A stretch of DNA of 26,333 bases from Thermodesulfobium sp. 4217-1. GTDB taxonomy: Bacteria; Thermodesulfobiota; Thermodesulfobiia; Thermodesulfobiales; Thermodesulfobiaceae. The notes under the pieces are model-generated. The model ran no database searches. It was not told where the DNA came from and worked only from the letters and a program-made list of their open reading frames with translations. Shown here in pieces: positions 7,619 through 15,566 of the stretch. Numbering within the stretch: the first letter of the stretch is position 1; the number at the start of each line of letters is the position of its first letter. The DNA lies in contig NZ_JBAGBW010000025.1 of the NCBI RefSeq assembly GCF_039822205.1, positions 1-26,333 on the forward strand. Reading direction: 5' to 3'. The position numbers and the translations under genes are program-made.

Positions 7619-9029
7619 AGCTTCATCAAGAGATGCATGTTATGTGCCTCTGGACAACAGGCCGCCAAACTATATCTATCCGAAAAGATTAGCAGATATT
7701 TTGGGGATAAAGCTATTGATCCCCCCAGAGGATACGCTTTCTGAGAGAAGAAAAAAGGCTGCAAGTCAGGATATATTGGCATTTTTAGTAGAAAATTGGG
7801 CAAGTTGTGCCATAGTAAGTGCTGACTCAATGATATTCGGAGGGCTTGTCCCATCAAGAGAAAGTCAGATGACACAAGATGATGCAATATGGTACACAAG
7901 GAGACTTCTTAATCTAAAGAGCTCAAACATATTTGACAGCGTATATCTATTTAAGTCTCTTATGAGGCTGATGCCTACCGTTTTGGACGACAAAGAGCTA
8001 TTTTACGCCACAAAGATCGAAGAGATAATGAAGTTTTCAGTTGACGATATTAAGGATCCTGTAAACTTTTATGAAAGAGAGCTTCTTTTGACATACGTTC
8101 CGCCAGACATATTAGAAGACTATATAGAGTCAAGAAAGATAAACTACTTTGTTGACAGGATGTTGATAGATGGTTCTAAAAAGGTAGATCTCTTAGTGCT
8201 GGCCCAGGATGACTCAGCTGACAAGGGCGTGGCATACGAAGAGAAGAAGAGGCTAAGCATGATCGCCACAAAAAATACCAAGATAGTGCAGGGCTCAGAC
8301 GAAATAGGCATGCTTCTTGTAACAAGGTTTGGCAAATCTGACAATGTAAGCGTAAAAACTACTTTTGTGCCAGAAGAGATAGAAGAGGAAGTAATGCCCC
8401 TTGAAACGGTGGCTCTTGGAAAGAATCTTTTGTCCCAGGTAAACCTCCTACAACTAAAGTTAAACGACACAAATCCAAATTTTTATATGGTAGTCTTTGG
8501 CAAGTCAGGATATGAGCAAACAGCTTTTGGCAAAGTAAGGTCTCTCATTAACGACAAAAAAAATGTGGCGTTTGCAGACGTGTCAAATATGAACATGACG
8601 GACGAGAAGATGTTTAAGCTTTTGCTCTCAAGCGGTCTAATATTTAGGCTTATCGCCTATGCAGGCTGGAATACGGCGGCTAATACCACAGGGACGGCTA
8701 TCTCACAAGCAGTCAGCTACCTGTCAGGCAGAAATTTCAAAGAAAATTTTAGATTTCTGATAGAGAGAATAATATACGACTATTACTATCAGAACGTCAT
8801 AAGACCACAGATAAACAATATATTGATAGAAAACAACCAATCAAATTTCAAGATGACACAAGATAGCATAAACATAGCAAAAAACATATTCTTTCAATAC
8901 TTCCCTGGAATTTCAGAAGAGATTATGATGTGCAGCCCAATAAAATTTAGTATTACAGATGTAAATTTCTCCCTCCCCTGGGAAAGAACTTTCGAGGCAA
9001 ACATAGAGATAGAAATAAAGCTAATTTAA
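7488..9029 (+). CDS. DUF4127 family protein with Tat-like N-terminus
   Basis: A 513-aa protein of the uncharacterised DUF4127 family. Diagnostic motifs in order: YVPLDNRPPNYIYP (about 52-65), SADSMIFGGLVPSR, LAQDDSADKG, GSDEIGMLL, AFADVSNMNMTDE, AGWNTAANTTGTAISQA (about 397-413) and PWERTFE near the C-terminus. The N-terminus has SRRDFLKM (about 20-27), a good twin-arginine motif, followed by a moderately hydrophobic stretch, so export in folded form is likely. The ATG at 7488 has AGGTAGG upstream; a start at the Met after the motif would lose the Tat signal. It is the only complete plus-strand gene in the window. The conserved Asp/Asn-rich motifs suggest an enzyme, but the reaction is unknown. 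Confidence 0.83.
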   Translation: MQSPREDSVIKRILSKSSLSRRDFLKMLMISPLINNIYFSDFSIASSRDACYVPLDNRPPNYIYPKRLADILGIKLLIPPEDTLSERRKKAASQDILAFLVENWASCAIVSADSMIFGGLVPSRESQMTQDDAIWYTRRLLNLKSSNIFDSVYLFKSLMRLMPTVLDDKELFYATKIEEIMKFSVDDIKDPVNFYERELLLTYVPPDILEDYIESRKINYFVDRMLIDGSKKVDLLVLAQDDSADKGVAYEEKKRLSMIATKNTKIVQGSDEIGMLLVTRFGKSDNVSVKTTFVPEEIEEEVMPLETVALGKNLLSQVNLLQLKLNDTNPNFYMVVFGKSGYEQTAFGKVRSLINDKKNVAFADVSNMNMTDEKMFKLLLSSGLIFRLIAYAGWNTAANTTGTAISQAVSYLSGRNFKENFRFLIERIIYDYYYQNVIRPQINNILIENNQSNFKMTQDSINIAKNIFFQYFPGISEEIMMCSPIKFSITDVNFSLPWERTFEANIEIEIKLI

Positions 9030-9071
9030 TATGCCCTTTTTTATGAAATGACGGAAAATTTCGCTAAACAG

Positions 9072-9320
9072 TTACTTTTTAAATACGCTAAGAGAAGATA
9101 CCAAGCCCACAGCAAGACCGATTATCAGAGCGACTATCAAGAACAAAACATACGGCATAGCCATAGAGTTTCTTCTTAGCTTCATCTTTTTCGTAGAGTC
9201 CTGAAAGAGCGCATCCCTTGTCAGAGGCACGCCGCAATTCCTGCAGAAAAATGCATCATGAGGATTTTGTGTGCTGCATCTATAGCAAATTTTACTATCT
9301 TTCTTTTTAAAAATGCTCAT
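9072..9320 (-). CDS. Small zinc-ribbon membrane protein
   Basis: An 82-aa protein with an N-terminal zinc ribbon, CYRC-x10-CRNC (two CxxC knuckles at about residues 12-28), a basic linker (KKMKLRRN) and one C-terminal membrane helix (about 54-77; MPYVLFLIVALIIGLAVGLV). It would sit as a single-pass protein with the ribbon probably in the cytoplasm. I chose ATG at 9320 over the in-frame TTG at 9338: neither has a ribosome site, but the predicted promoter places transcription start within a few bases of 9320, giving a leaderless mRNA. No specific function can be named; zinc-ribbon-plus-helix proteins are common and mostly uncharacterised. Confidence 0.7.
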   Translation of the reverse strand: MSIFKKKDSKICYRCSTQNPHDAFFCRNCGVPLTRDALFQDSTKKMKLRRNSMAMPYVLFLIVALIIGLAVGLVSSLSVFKK

Positions 9321-9328
9321 ATTTATGA

Positions 9329-9357
9329 ATGATAGCAAAACGAAGCGTTTTGTGCAA
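9329..9357 (-). promoter_or_regulatory. Predicted leaderless promoter with a palindrome filling the spacer
   Basis: On the minus strand TTGCAC (9352-9357) and TATCAT (9329-9334) are exactly 17 bp apart. The 17-bp spacer is itself an inverted repeat, CAAAACG-AAG-CGTTTTG (9336-9352, sharing one base with the -35). Transcription would start about one or two bases before the ATG at 9320. The palindrome could be an operator, or a weak hairpin. The -35 match is poor (3 of 6). Confidence 0.4.
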
Positions 9358-9381
9358 TAAATTTAACATGCTGGCAAATTT

Positions 9382-9420
9382 AAAAGGAAAAGGAAAGCAA
9401 ACCTTCCTTTTCCTTTTTTT
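9382..9420. terminator. Hairpin terminator after hup
   Basis: A 14-bp purine/pyrimidine stem (9382-9395 with 9404-9417) has an 8-nt loop. The T-run is longest on the plus strand, but the minus strand also ends in T's, so it can act both ways. It lies 6 bp after the hup stop and ends the long housekeeping transcript, isolating the zinc-ribbon gene. Confidence 0.7.
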
Positions 9421-9425
9421 GATAT

Positions 9426-9746
9426 TTATTTTTTCTTTGCGCCCTTTACAGGCTTTTTTTCAACTTTTTTTGGCTGAACTACTTCTTTCAAAGCCTTCCC
9501 AGCCTTAAATCCAGGCGTCCTCATAGCAGGAATGATTATCTCTTCCTTGCTCCTTGGGTTTCTGCCTTTGCGCTCTTTTCTTTCTCTCACCTCAAAGGTA
9601 CCGAAACCAATAAGCTGAACCTTCTCGCCCTTTTTAAGAGCATCTTTAACAGAATCAAAAACGGCTTCTACTACAACTGCACAATCCTTCTTCGTCATGC
9701 CCTTGCACTTTTCAGCAACTGCACTAATAAGATCTGATTTTCTCAA
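9426..9746 (-). CDS. hup: DNA-binding protein HU with lysine-rich C-terminal tail
   Basis: Histone-like nucleoid protein that binds and bends DNA as a dimer. The HU fold spans about residues 1-88: [43 protein letters not shown] (the beta-arm with RNP), and [15 protein letters not shown] further 15 or so residues form a basic tail ([14 protein letters not shown]) beyond the usual 90 aa. I chose TTG at 9746, 7 nt after a perfect AGGAGG and giving MRKSDLI, the typical HU start; a GTG at 9755 lies within the Shine-Dalgarno itself. It follows gpsA by about 24 bp and is the last gene of the long operon. The identity is certain; the tail's role is inferred to be extra DNA affinity. Confidence 0.95.
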   Translation of the reverse strand: MRKSDLISAVAEKCKGMTKKDCAVVVEAVFDSVKDALKKGEKVQLIGFGTFEVRERKERKGRNPRSKEEIIIPAMRTPGFKAGKALKEVVQPKKVEKKPVKGAKKK

Positions 9747-9770
9747 AAAATTCACCTCCTTTCAAAAAAA

Positions 9771-10754
9771 TTAATAAAATTCTTTAAGTGGTCTGCGAGA
9801 AGTCAATAGATCAATGGCATCTCGTATTGAAACATCTCCACTCAAGATTGAACAAACCTGTTTAGTTATGGGCATGTCAATGCCCAATAGCGTGGATAAC
9901 CTTAGGGCAGCTTCAGAAGTATAAATCCCCTCTATAACGCTCCCTAATTTTTTCTTTATATCTTCCAAAGAGTAACCATCAGCAAGAAGCGCACCAGCTC
10001 TAAAATTTCTACTCTGAAAAGAGGTACAACTTAACAACAGATCCCCTACGCCTGATAGCCCAAAAAAGGTTTCTTGCTTTGCCCCAAGCTTCAAGCCAAG
10101 TCTTGTAATCTCAGCCAAACCTCTCGTAATAAGAGCAGCCTTCGAATTGTCGCCATAATTTAACCCCTTAACAACTCCTGCCGCAATAGCAATCACGTTT
10201 TTCAATCCTCCCGAAATCTCAACTCCCACCACATCGCTTGTAGTATACACTCTAAAGTACTGAGAGATCAATAGTTTTTGCCAATATTCGCTCTCTTCTT
10301 CAAAGTCTGATGCGATCACAGTTGCACAAAACTCTTTTAGAGCCACTTCTCTAGCGAAATTTGGCCCTGAAAGAACCGAATACTTCGAGGATGGCATATT
10401 CTCTTTAAATATTTCAGAAACCCTTTTTATAGTGTTTATCTCTATCCCCTTGCCAAGATTTAAGACTCTGACTGAGTCCTTAAAGAATATCTTGTAATCT
10501 TGTATTACCTGCCTTATAGATTGAACTGGCACTGAAAAAACTATGCCTTCAGCATTGGACAAGAGGCTCATGTCAGTCGTAGCACTGATATTTGCAGGGA
10601 GCGTTATGCCTTTTAGATATCTTAGGTTCTCATGGATAGTGTTTATATTTTTTACAGTCTCTTCATCCCTTGCAAATATCACTACATCGCTTTTCTGTGA
10701 AATAACCGTTGAAATTGAGGTTCCCCATGTTCCCGCACCTATGAGTGCTATCAC
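9771..10754 (-). CDS. gpsA: Glycerol-3-phosphate dehydrogenase [NAD(P)+]
   Basis: Reduces dihydroxyacetone phosphate to sn-glycerol-3-phosphate, the backbone for phospholipids. The length of 327 aa is normal. Dinucleotide-binding loop IALIGAGTWGTSIS is at residues 2-15; further motifs are LNLGKGIE, SGPNFAREV, the catalytic-Lys region GGLKNVIAIAAGVVKGLNYGDNS (about 181-203) and GLSGVGDLLLSCTS with QSRNFRAG. The start GTG overlaps the plsY stop (GTGA), which couples it to the acyltransferase that uses its product. Confidence 0.96.
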   Translation of the reverse strand: MIALIGAGTWGTSISTVISQKSDVVIFARDEETVKNINTIHENLRYLKGITLPANISATTDMSLLSNAEGIVFSVPVQSIRQVIQDYKIFFKDSVRVLNLGKGIEINTIKRVSEIFKENMPSSKYSVLSGPNFAREVALKEFCATVIASDFEEESEYWQKLLISQYFRVYTTSDVVGVEISGGLKNVIAIAAGVVKGLNYGDNSKAALITRGLAEITRLGLKLGAKQETFFGLSGVGDLLLSCTSFQSRNFRAGALLADGYSLEDIKKKLGSVIEGIYTSEAALRLSTLLGIDMPITKQVCSILSGDVSIRDAIDLLTSRRPLKEFY

Positions 10755-11350
10755 TTTAACCTTAACTCCTCGCCCTTTATTAATCTTTGGATATTATCTT
10801 TATGTCTAAATAATATCATTAAAAAAGCAACAATTGAAACTGTCTTAAGGTAAATCGATCCTATCAATATTTCATATATTAGCACGCTTGATGCGCCAAA
10901 TATAGATGCAAGCGACATTATCTTTGTCCTCTTCAGCGTCATAAACCATACTATAAAACCAACTGTTAGCGCCCCTGGATCAAGTCCCAAAAAAGCGCCT
11001 GCGGCAGTGGCCACGCCCTTTCCCCCTCTAAACCTCATAAAAGGAGAGCTTATATGACCAAATATGGCAGCCACGCCTACCAGAATCGCAAATATTTCGT
11101 TGTTTGCAAAAAAAATATATCTTGACAAGAAAACTGGCAAAAAGCCTTTCATAGCGTCAAGAAATCCAGCAAACACGGCAAATTTTAAGCCAAGCGTCCT
11201 ATACACATTGGTAGCCCCAGTATTTCCACTCCCTATCTTTCTAAGATCGTGCCCCTTTGAAAGAGCTACCCAATGAGAAAATGGCAAACTGCCTACTAAA
11301 TAAGAGAGTATCAAGAAAGAAGCATAAATAAAAATATTTTGAAAAAACAT
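10751..11350 (-). CDS. plsY: Glycerol-3-phosphate acyltransferase PlsY
   Basis: Integral membrane enzyme that transfers acyl from acyl-phosphate to glycerol-3-phosphate, giving lysophosphatidic acid. At 199 aa with about five membrane segments it fits the family. The conserved loops are visible: GSLPFSHWVALSKGHDLR (about 21-38), IGSGNTGATNVYRTLG (about 40-55) and FRGGKGVATAAGAFLGLDPG (about 108-127). It sits 4 bp after der and overlaps gpsA by 4 bp, so substrate production and use are cotranslated. No strong ribosome site precedes its ATG, which also suggests coupling to der. Confidence 0.95.
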   Translation of the reverse strand: MFFQNIFIYASFLILSYLVGSLPFSHWVALSKGHDLRKIGSGNTGATNVYRTLGLKFAVFAGFLDAMKGFLPVFLSRYIFFANNEIFAILVGVAAIFGHISSPFMRFRGGKGVATAAGAFLGLDPGALTVGFIVWFMTLKRTKIMSLASIFGASSVLIYEILIGSIYLKTVSIVAFLMILFRHKDNIQRLIKGEELRLK

Positions 11351-11354
11351 ATAC

Positions 11355-12632
11355 TTAGTCTTTGAAGTCCATTCTCAGGTTTATGCCTCCCATACCCAGT
11401 TGCTTTTTCACTGTACTTATAAGATATCTCAAATAAGACTTTGGCACAAGATCAGAGCGCACGTTTGTCTTGATATCTATCACCAAGGGAAACTTCGATG
11501 CAAATCTGATATTTCTTATTATAAGGGATTTGTTCTCGACTGTTGTAGGTCTTTTCGAAACAGCTTCTTTTATGGCATCAAAGATGTCCTTTTTCGAATA
11601 AGACTTCATAGCCCTTTCCCAAAGCTCTTTTAGGTTTTCCAGAACAAGATGGACGTTTTCACCTGTTAAGGCAGATCCGAATATTATAGGAGAGTCCATA
11701 AACTTTAGATCATTTTTTACGTTGTTAAAGATAACTTCTACAGATGACTTTGGAATAAGATCTTTTTTATTCACAAAAATCACTGAGGCGCCAGTTCTCT
11801 CAAGCATTAGGTCTGCTACTCTTTTGTCCTGGTGAGTGACAAGACGGCTTGCGTCCACCACAAGCACTCCCATTGGAGCGCCCATAGCCGATATGCTCCT
11901 GGAGACACTAAGGCCATCAAGTTCTTTGTCGTAGGCCTTCCTCCTCTTTATCCCTGCGCTATCCAGGAGAAGCCAGCTTTTTTCAAGCCTCCTGAAAGAC
12001 TTTGCTACCACCTCTCTTGTGGTCCCCACAAGATCTGAGACGATAAACCTTTCCTCCTGCAAGATCGCATTGGCAAGAGATGACTTCCCCACGTTAGGGA
12101 TGCCAAATATGCCAAAAACTATAGAATTGGGGGTATCCAGCTTTTGACCAGTTACCTTGCTAAATATCAAGTCTTCAAGCTGATAAATGTTCAAACCATG
12201 ATATGCGCTTATAGGCACAATGTCATCAATTCCAAGCGAATAAAAGTCTGATATATCAGTTTTACCCTCAGACTTGTTCACCACAAGAATTATTGGCTTA
12301 TTAAATTTCCTAAGATATAGAGCTATCTCTTCGTCAATTTGGGTTAGACCCTTAGCATCTACCACCAGCACAATTAGATCAGACTTCTCTATAACTTCTC
12401 GCGATTTCTCAAATGCAAGCTCAGAAAAGTAATCCCCCTCAAGAACGCCAGGCAGATCAATCAGGTTCAATGCGCTCGCATCGGTGTATCTGAATATGCC
12501 CTCGTGAAAATCTCTTGTGGTGCCAGGCACGCTTGAGACCATAGAATAGCTTTGTTTTAGTAGCCTGTTAAAAAGGGTAGACTTTCCAACGTTCACCCTA
12601 CCTGCCAGAACTACACTGGAAAGTTTTCTCAT
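11355..12632 (-). CDS. der: Ribosome-associated GTPase Der (EngA)
   Basis: Double-GTPase factor for 50S ribosome assembly. It has G domain 1 (about 5-165: GRVNVGKST, PGTTRD, DLPG, NKSE), G domain 2 (about 172-345: GIPNVGKSS, GTTRE, DSAG, NKKD) and a KH-like C-terminal domain ending LGMGGINLRMDFKD. Its 425 aa is slightly short for Der. Domain 1 departs from the norm: GRVN for GRPN, DLPG where DTGG is usual, and Glu for Asp in NKxD (NKSE). Domain 2 is closer to consensus. The ATG overlaps the ispH stop (ATGA). The tandem architecture makes the identity firm. Confidence 0.94.
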   Translation of the reverse strand: MRKLSSVVLAGRVNVGKSTLFNRLLKQSYSMVSSVPGTTRDFHEGIFRYTDASALNLIDLPGVLEGDYFSELAFEKSREVIEKSDLIVLVVDAKGLTQIDEEIALYLRKFNKPIILVVNKSEGKTDISDFYSLGIDDIVPISAYHGLNIYQLEDLIFSKVTGQKLDTPNSIVFGIFGIPNVGKSSLANAILQEERFIVSDLVGTTREVVAKSFRRLEKSWLLLDSAGIKRRKAYDKELDGLSVSRSISAMGAPMGVLVVDASRLVTHQDKRVADLMLERTGASVIFVNKKDLIPKSSVEVIFNNVKNDLKFMDSPIIFGSALTGENVHLVLENLKELWERAMKSYSKKDIFDAIKEAVSKRPTTVENKSLIIRNIRFASKFPLVIDIKTNVRSDLVPKSYLRYLISTVKKQLGMGGINLRMDFKD

Positions 12633-13459
12633 AAATTTCTTAACCTACTTTCTACTTCTTCAATAATCCATTCGGGCGTAGAAGCGCCCGCTGTGATGCC
12701 GATGCTCTTATATTTTGACATATTTTCAGGCAAATCAGATGCGCTTTCTACTTTGTATGCGTCAATGTTATATGAGCTCAATGCTAAGTATAGTTTTTTT
12801 GTGTTTGAACTCTCTTTTCCGCCTATTACAATCATCGCATCCACCTTTCCTGCTAAATTCCTGGCAGCCTCCTGCCTCTTTCTGGTAGCGAAGCAAACTG
12901 TATTCGCCACCACAAGCTCCTGTGAGATCTCCACCAGCCTTGCTGCAAGAGATTGCAATTTTTCAATTGGCTGTGTGGTTTGCGATAGAAGCCCAACTTT
13001 TTCTATAATTTTTTTATCAAAATTAAATTTTTCAAGATTTTCGTTAACAACATTTGAATCGGGTGCATAGCTCAAAATTGACTGCACCTCAGGATGCTCG
13101 ATCTCACCAAGTATTACCACACGAAAACCTTCAAGGTAGAACTTAGAGGCGATGCTTTGTGCCTTTGCCACATGAGGACATGTCGCATCTATAACCTCTA
13201 TACCCAGTTTCTTTGCGCTCTCAAGCACATCACGCCTTACACCGTGGGTTCTCAAGACTATTGCAGGAGCGCTAACTTCATCAAGAGAGCTTATTGGTGT
13301 AGCGCCCAACTGAGCAAGCCTTTTTACTTCGCGTTCGTTGTGAATTAGGGGCCCGAGCGTATTCACTCTTTGATATTTCTCCAACGCCGCAAGAACTTTC
13401 TGATGGGCAAGCCTGACCCCATAACAAAAACCTAAAGACGAAGCTCTTTCTATAGTCAT
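12629..13459 (-). CDS. ispH: 4-hydroxy-3-methylbut-2-enyl diphosphate reductase IspH
   Basis: Last enzyme of the MEP isoprenoid pathway; reduces HMBPP to IPP and DMAPP with a [4Fe-4S] cluster. The three cluster cysteines are present: C12 (LGFCYGVRLAH), C94 (IDATCPHV) and C189 (NTVCFATRKRQ). The proton-relay Glu lies in EHPEVQ (E124), and the substrate-binding loops SQTTQP, GGKESSNTKKL and GITAGASTPEWI follow. The length of 276 aa is normal for the short bacterial form without an S1 domain. It is 28 bp after purC and overlaps der by 4 bp. Confidence 0.96.
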   Translation of the reverse strand: MTIERASSLGFCYGVRLAHQKVLAALEKYQRVNTLGPLIHNEREVKRLAQLGATPISSLDEVSAPAIVLRTHGVRRDVLESAKKLGIEVIDATCPHVAKAQSIASKFYLEGFRVVILGEIEHPEVQSILSYAPDSNVVNENLEKFNFDKKIIEKVGLLSQTTQPIEKLQSLAARLVEISQELVVANTVCFATRKRQEAARNLAGKVDAMIVIGGKESSNTKKLYLALSSYNIDAYKVESASDLPENMSKYKSIGITAGASTPEWIIEEVESRLRNL

Positions 13460-13487
13460 ATATTCAATCTTTAAAATATCAAGGTTT

Positions 13488-14183
13488 TTATTTGCTTATT
13501 TTTTCCAAAAACAGTCTATACCCAGCAAGCAGGTCACCCAGATCGAATCTAAACCTGTCTTTGTCAAACGGCTCAAGGGTATCCTTGTCCCAGAGTCTCA
13601 TTGAATCAGGAGTAATTTCGTCAGCTAACAGAATTGAATCCTTAAACTTTCCGAACTCAAGCTTGAAATCCGCAAGTATAATGCCCTTTTCCAACAAGAA
13701 GTTTGAAAGTACCTCGTTTACCTTTAGCGCGCTCTTGTAAAGGACCTCAAGGTCGTTAGCCGTGACGAATCCGAGAGCTATCGCCCTGTCGTCGTTTAGC
13801 ATAGGATCGTGGAGTTCATCGCTTTTGTAAAATAGATCCCTGATAGGAAATGGAAACTTTATGCCCTTTTTTAGGCCCAGATTTTTGGCTATAGAGCCAG
13901 CAGAATAATTTCTTATTACAACCTCGAGGGGCAACATAGAGCACCTTTTGACTAACATTTCATTTGGAGAAAGCCTCTTTACAAGGTGGGTCTTCACCCC
14001 ATTCTTTTCAAGAAGGGTTAATAGCATTTCAGTTATCTGAGCACACATCTCTCCTTTGCCACCAAAAGATTCCTTTTTTACTCCATCAAATGCAGTAGCC
14101 TCATCCTTGAAATGAAAAACCACCATATCAGGATCATCTGTCAAAAAAACTTGTTTTCCCTTGCCTTCATACAAAAGTTCCAC
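13488..14183 (-). CDS. purC: Phosphoribosylaminoimidazole-succinocarboxamide synthase (SAICAR synthetase)
   Basis: Joins CAIR and aspartate with ATP to form SAICAR in purine synthesis. The 231-aa length is typical of bacterial PurC. Motifs: LLYEGKGKQVFLTD (3-16), FKDEATAFDGVKKESFGGKG (about 26-45), VVIRNYSAGSIAKNLG (about 88-103), ILADFKLEFGK and DEITPDSMRLWD (about 188-199). The GTG start has a strong GGAGGAG 7 nt upstream. Its product is the substrate of PurB, encoded 80 bp upstream in the same transcript; the gap holds a possible minigene. Confidence 0.96.
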   Translation of the reverse strand: MELLYEGKGKQVFLTDDPDMVVFHFKDEATAFDGVKKESFGGKGEMCAQITEMLLTLLEKNGVKTHLVKRLSPNEMLVKRCSMLPLEVVIRNYSAGSIAKNLGLKKGIKFPFPIRDLFYKSDELHDPMLNDDRAIALGFVTANDLEVLYKSALKVNEVLSNFLLEKGIILADFKLEFGKFKDSILLADEITPDSMRLWDKDTLEPFDKDRFRFDLGDLLAGYRLFLEKISK

Positions 14184-14201
14184 TAATTACTCCTCCGATA
14201 G

Positions 14202-14234
14202 TCACAGGCATAAGAGCTTACATAAAAAAGCCAT
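14202..14234 (-). CDS. Possible 10-codon minigene between purB and purC
   Basis: In the purB-purC gap the minus strand reads GAGGAG (14238-14243), 3 nt, then ATG and MAFLCKLLCL with a TGA just before the purC Shine-Dalgarno. The ribosome site is good in sequence but closely spaced. It could be a leader peptide tuning purC, or chance. I recognise no homologue. Confidence 0.15.
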   Translation of the reverse strand: MAFLCKLLCL

Positions 14235-14263
14235 TCGCTCCTCAACCCTAAGAATTTTTAAAG

Positions 14264-15556
14264 CTATATTACCCTTGAAATTATTTCGTCCACATAACGA
14301 ACAAAGTATCTATAGTCAAACACCTCATTTAACTCGTCTTCGCTTAAATATGATTTTATTTCTGGATCATTTCTGACAATCTGCTCGAAATTCATCTTTT
14401 CGTTAAATGCCTTCATAGCAAGAGTTTGGACTATTTTATAAGCCTTTTCTCTAAGCATATCCTTTCTCACCAGTTCAAGTAGAAGCCTTTGAGAACAGAT
14501 AATTTTACCTCTGAAATTAAGATTCTCCATCATATTATCAGGGTATATCCTACAATCAGTCAGTATTCTTGTCATAGTCTTAATCATATAATGAACCAGT
14601 ATAGCGCTTTCTGGTATGATCATCCTTTCAACAGAAGAGTGCGAAATATCCCTTTCATGCCAGAGAGCAGTGTTTTCAAGGGATACTATTAAGTTGCCCC
14701 TTAGAATTCTTGACATCCCGTCAAGCCTCTCGCACAATATTGGATTTCTCTTGTGAGGCATAGCAGAAGATCCTTTCTGCCCTTCATAGAAGGGTTCCTC
14801 CATTTCCAGGACTTCAGTTTTCTGAAGGTGTCTGATCTCAAGGGCAAGCCTTTCGATAAAGGCACCAATTAAAGTCCATGCGGAAAAAACGCCTGCAAAT
14901 ATATCTCTTGGTATGATCTGCGTAGAAACCTCCAGGGGCTTAAGGCCTAAGTCCTGAAGAGTAAACTTTTCTACGTTTGGATTTAGATGCGCATAAGTTC
15001 CAACTGCACCAGAAATCTTACCTACGGATGCTTCCTTTGAAGCATTCTGCAGCCTTTCTTTGTTCCTTTTTAGCTCAAGTAAATATCCAGCAAGCTTAAA
15101 GCCAAAGGTAACGGGTTCAGCGTGAACTCCGTGTGTCCTTCCGACACAAAGGATATCTTTATTTTTTATTACCAGATCCCTTAAAACGACCTCCAGCTTT
15201 TCTAACTCCTGATATATAAGCTCGTTTGCCTCTTTTATCTGTAAGCTGGTTGCAGTGTCAAGGATGTCTGATGATGTAAGTCCAAGATGAATAAACCTGC
15301 TCCTTTCGCCTACATTTTCTGCAAGGGCAGTAAGAAATGCAATAATTTCATGGTGAACTACCTTTTCTATCTCTTTCATTCTCTTTATGTCTACCTTTGC
15401 GTTTGAGAGCACTGCTTTGTGAGTGCCATCAGGCACAACCCCTTCTGACTCCCACGCCTTCAGGGCTGCCATCTCAATGTCTATCCAAAGGCCAATCTTG
15501 TTCTCTTCAGAAAATATTGCCTTCATCTCAATCTGAGCATATCTGTCAAGTTCCAT
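14264..15556 (-). CDS. purB: Adenylosuccinate lyase
   Basis: Cleaves SAICAR to AICAR plus fumarate, and adenylosuccinate to AMP plus fumarate. The protein is 430 aa with this start; ATG at 15556 follows AAAGGAGGAG directly, whereas an earlier in-frame start lies inside hisF and before the ribosome site. Family motifs: HLGLTSSDILDTATSLQ (about 90-106), GRTHGVHAEP with the catalytic His (about 139-148), and signature GSSAMPHKRNP (262-272). The length and short C-terminal helical domain match the Thermotoga/Bacillus type. It follows hisF by 10 bp. Confidence 0.96.
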   Translation of the reverse strand: MELDRYAQIEMKAIFSEENKIGLWIDIEMAALKAWESEGVVPDGTHKAVLSNAKVDIKRMKEIEKVVHHEIIAFLTALAENVGERSRFIHLGLTSSDILDTATSLQIKEANELIYQELEKLEVVLRDLVIKNKDILCVGRTHGVHAEPVTFGFKLAGYLLELKRNKERLQNASKEASVGKISGAVGTYAHLNPNVEKFTLQDLGLKPLEVSTQIIPRDIFAGVFSAWTLIGAFIERLALEIRHLQKTEVLEMEEPFYEGQKGSSAMPHKRNPILCERLDGMSRILRGNLIVSLENTALWHERDISHSSVERMIIPESAILVHYMIKTMTRILTDCRIYPDNMMENLNFRGKIICSQRLLLELVRKDMLREKAYKIVQTLAMKAFNEKMNFEQIVRNDPEIKSYLSEDELNEVFDYRYFVRYVDEIISRVI

Positions 15557-15566
15557 AACTCCTCCT

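Noticed and set aside
9030-9071. A terminator between the convergent DUF4127 and zinc-ribbon genes
   Set aside because: Only a 5-bp AT-rich stem (GAAAT/ATTTC) without a following T-run.
12693-13070. A 125-codon plus-strand frame opposite ispH
   Set aside because: Antisense shadow; ispH has all three cluster cysteines in the other strand.
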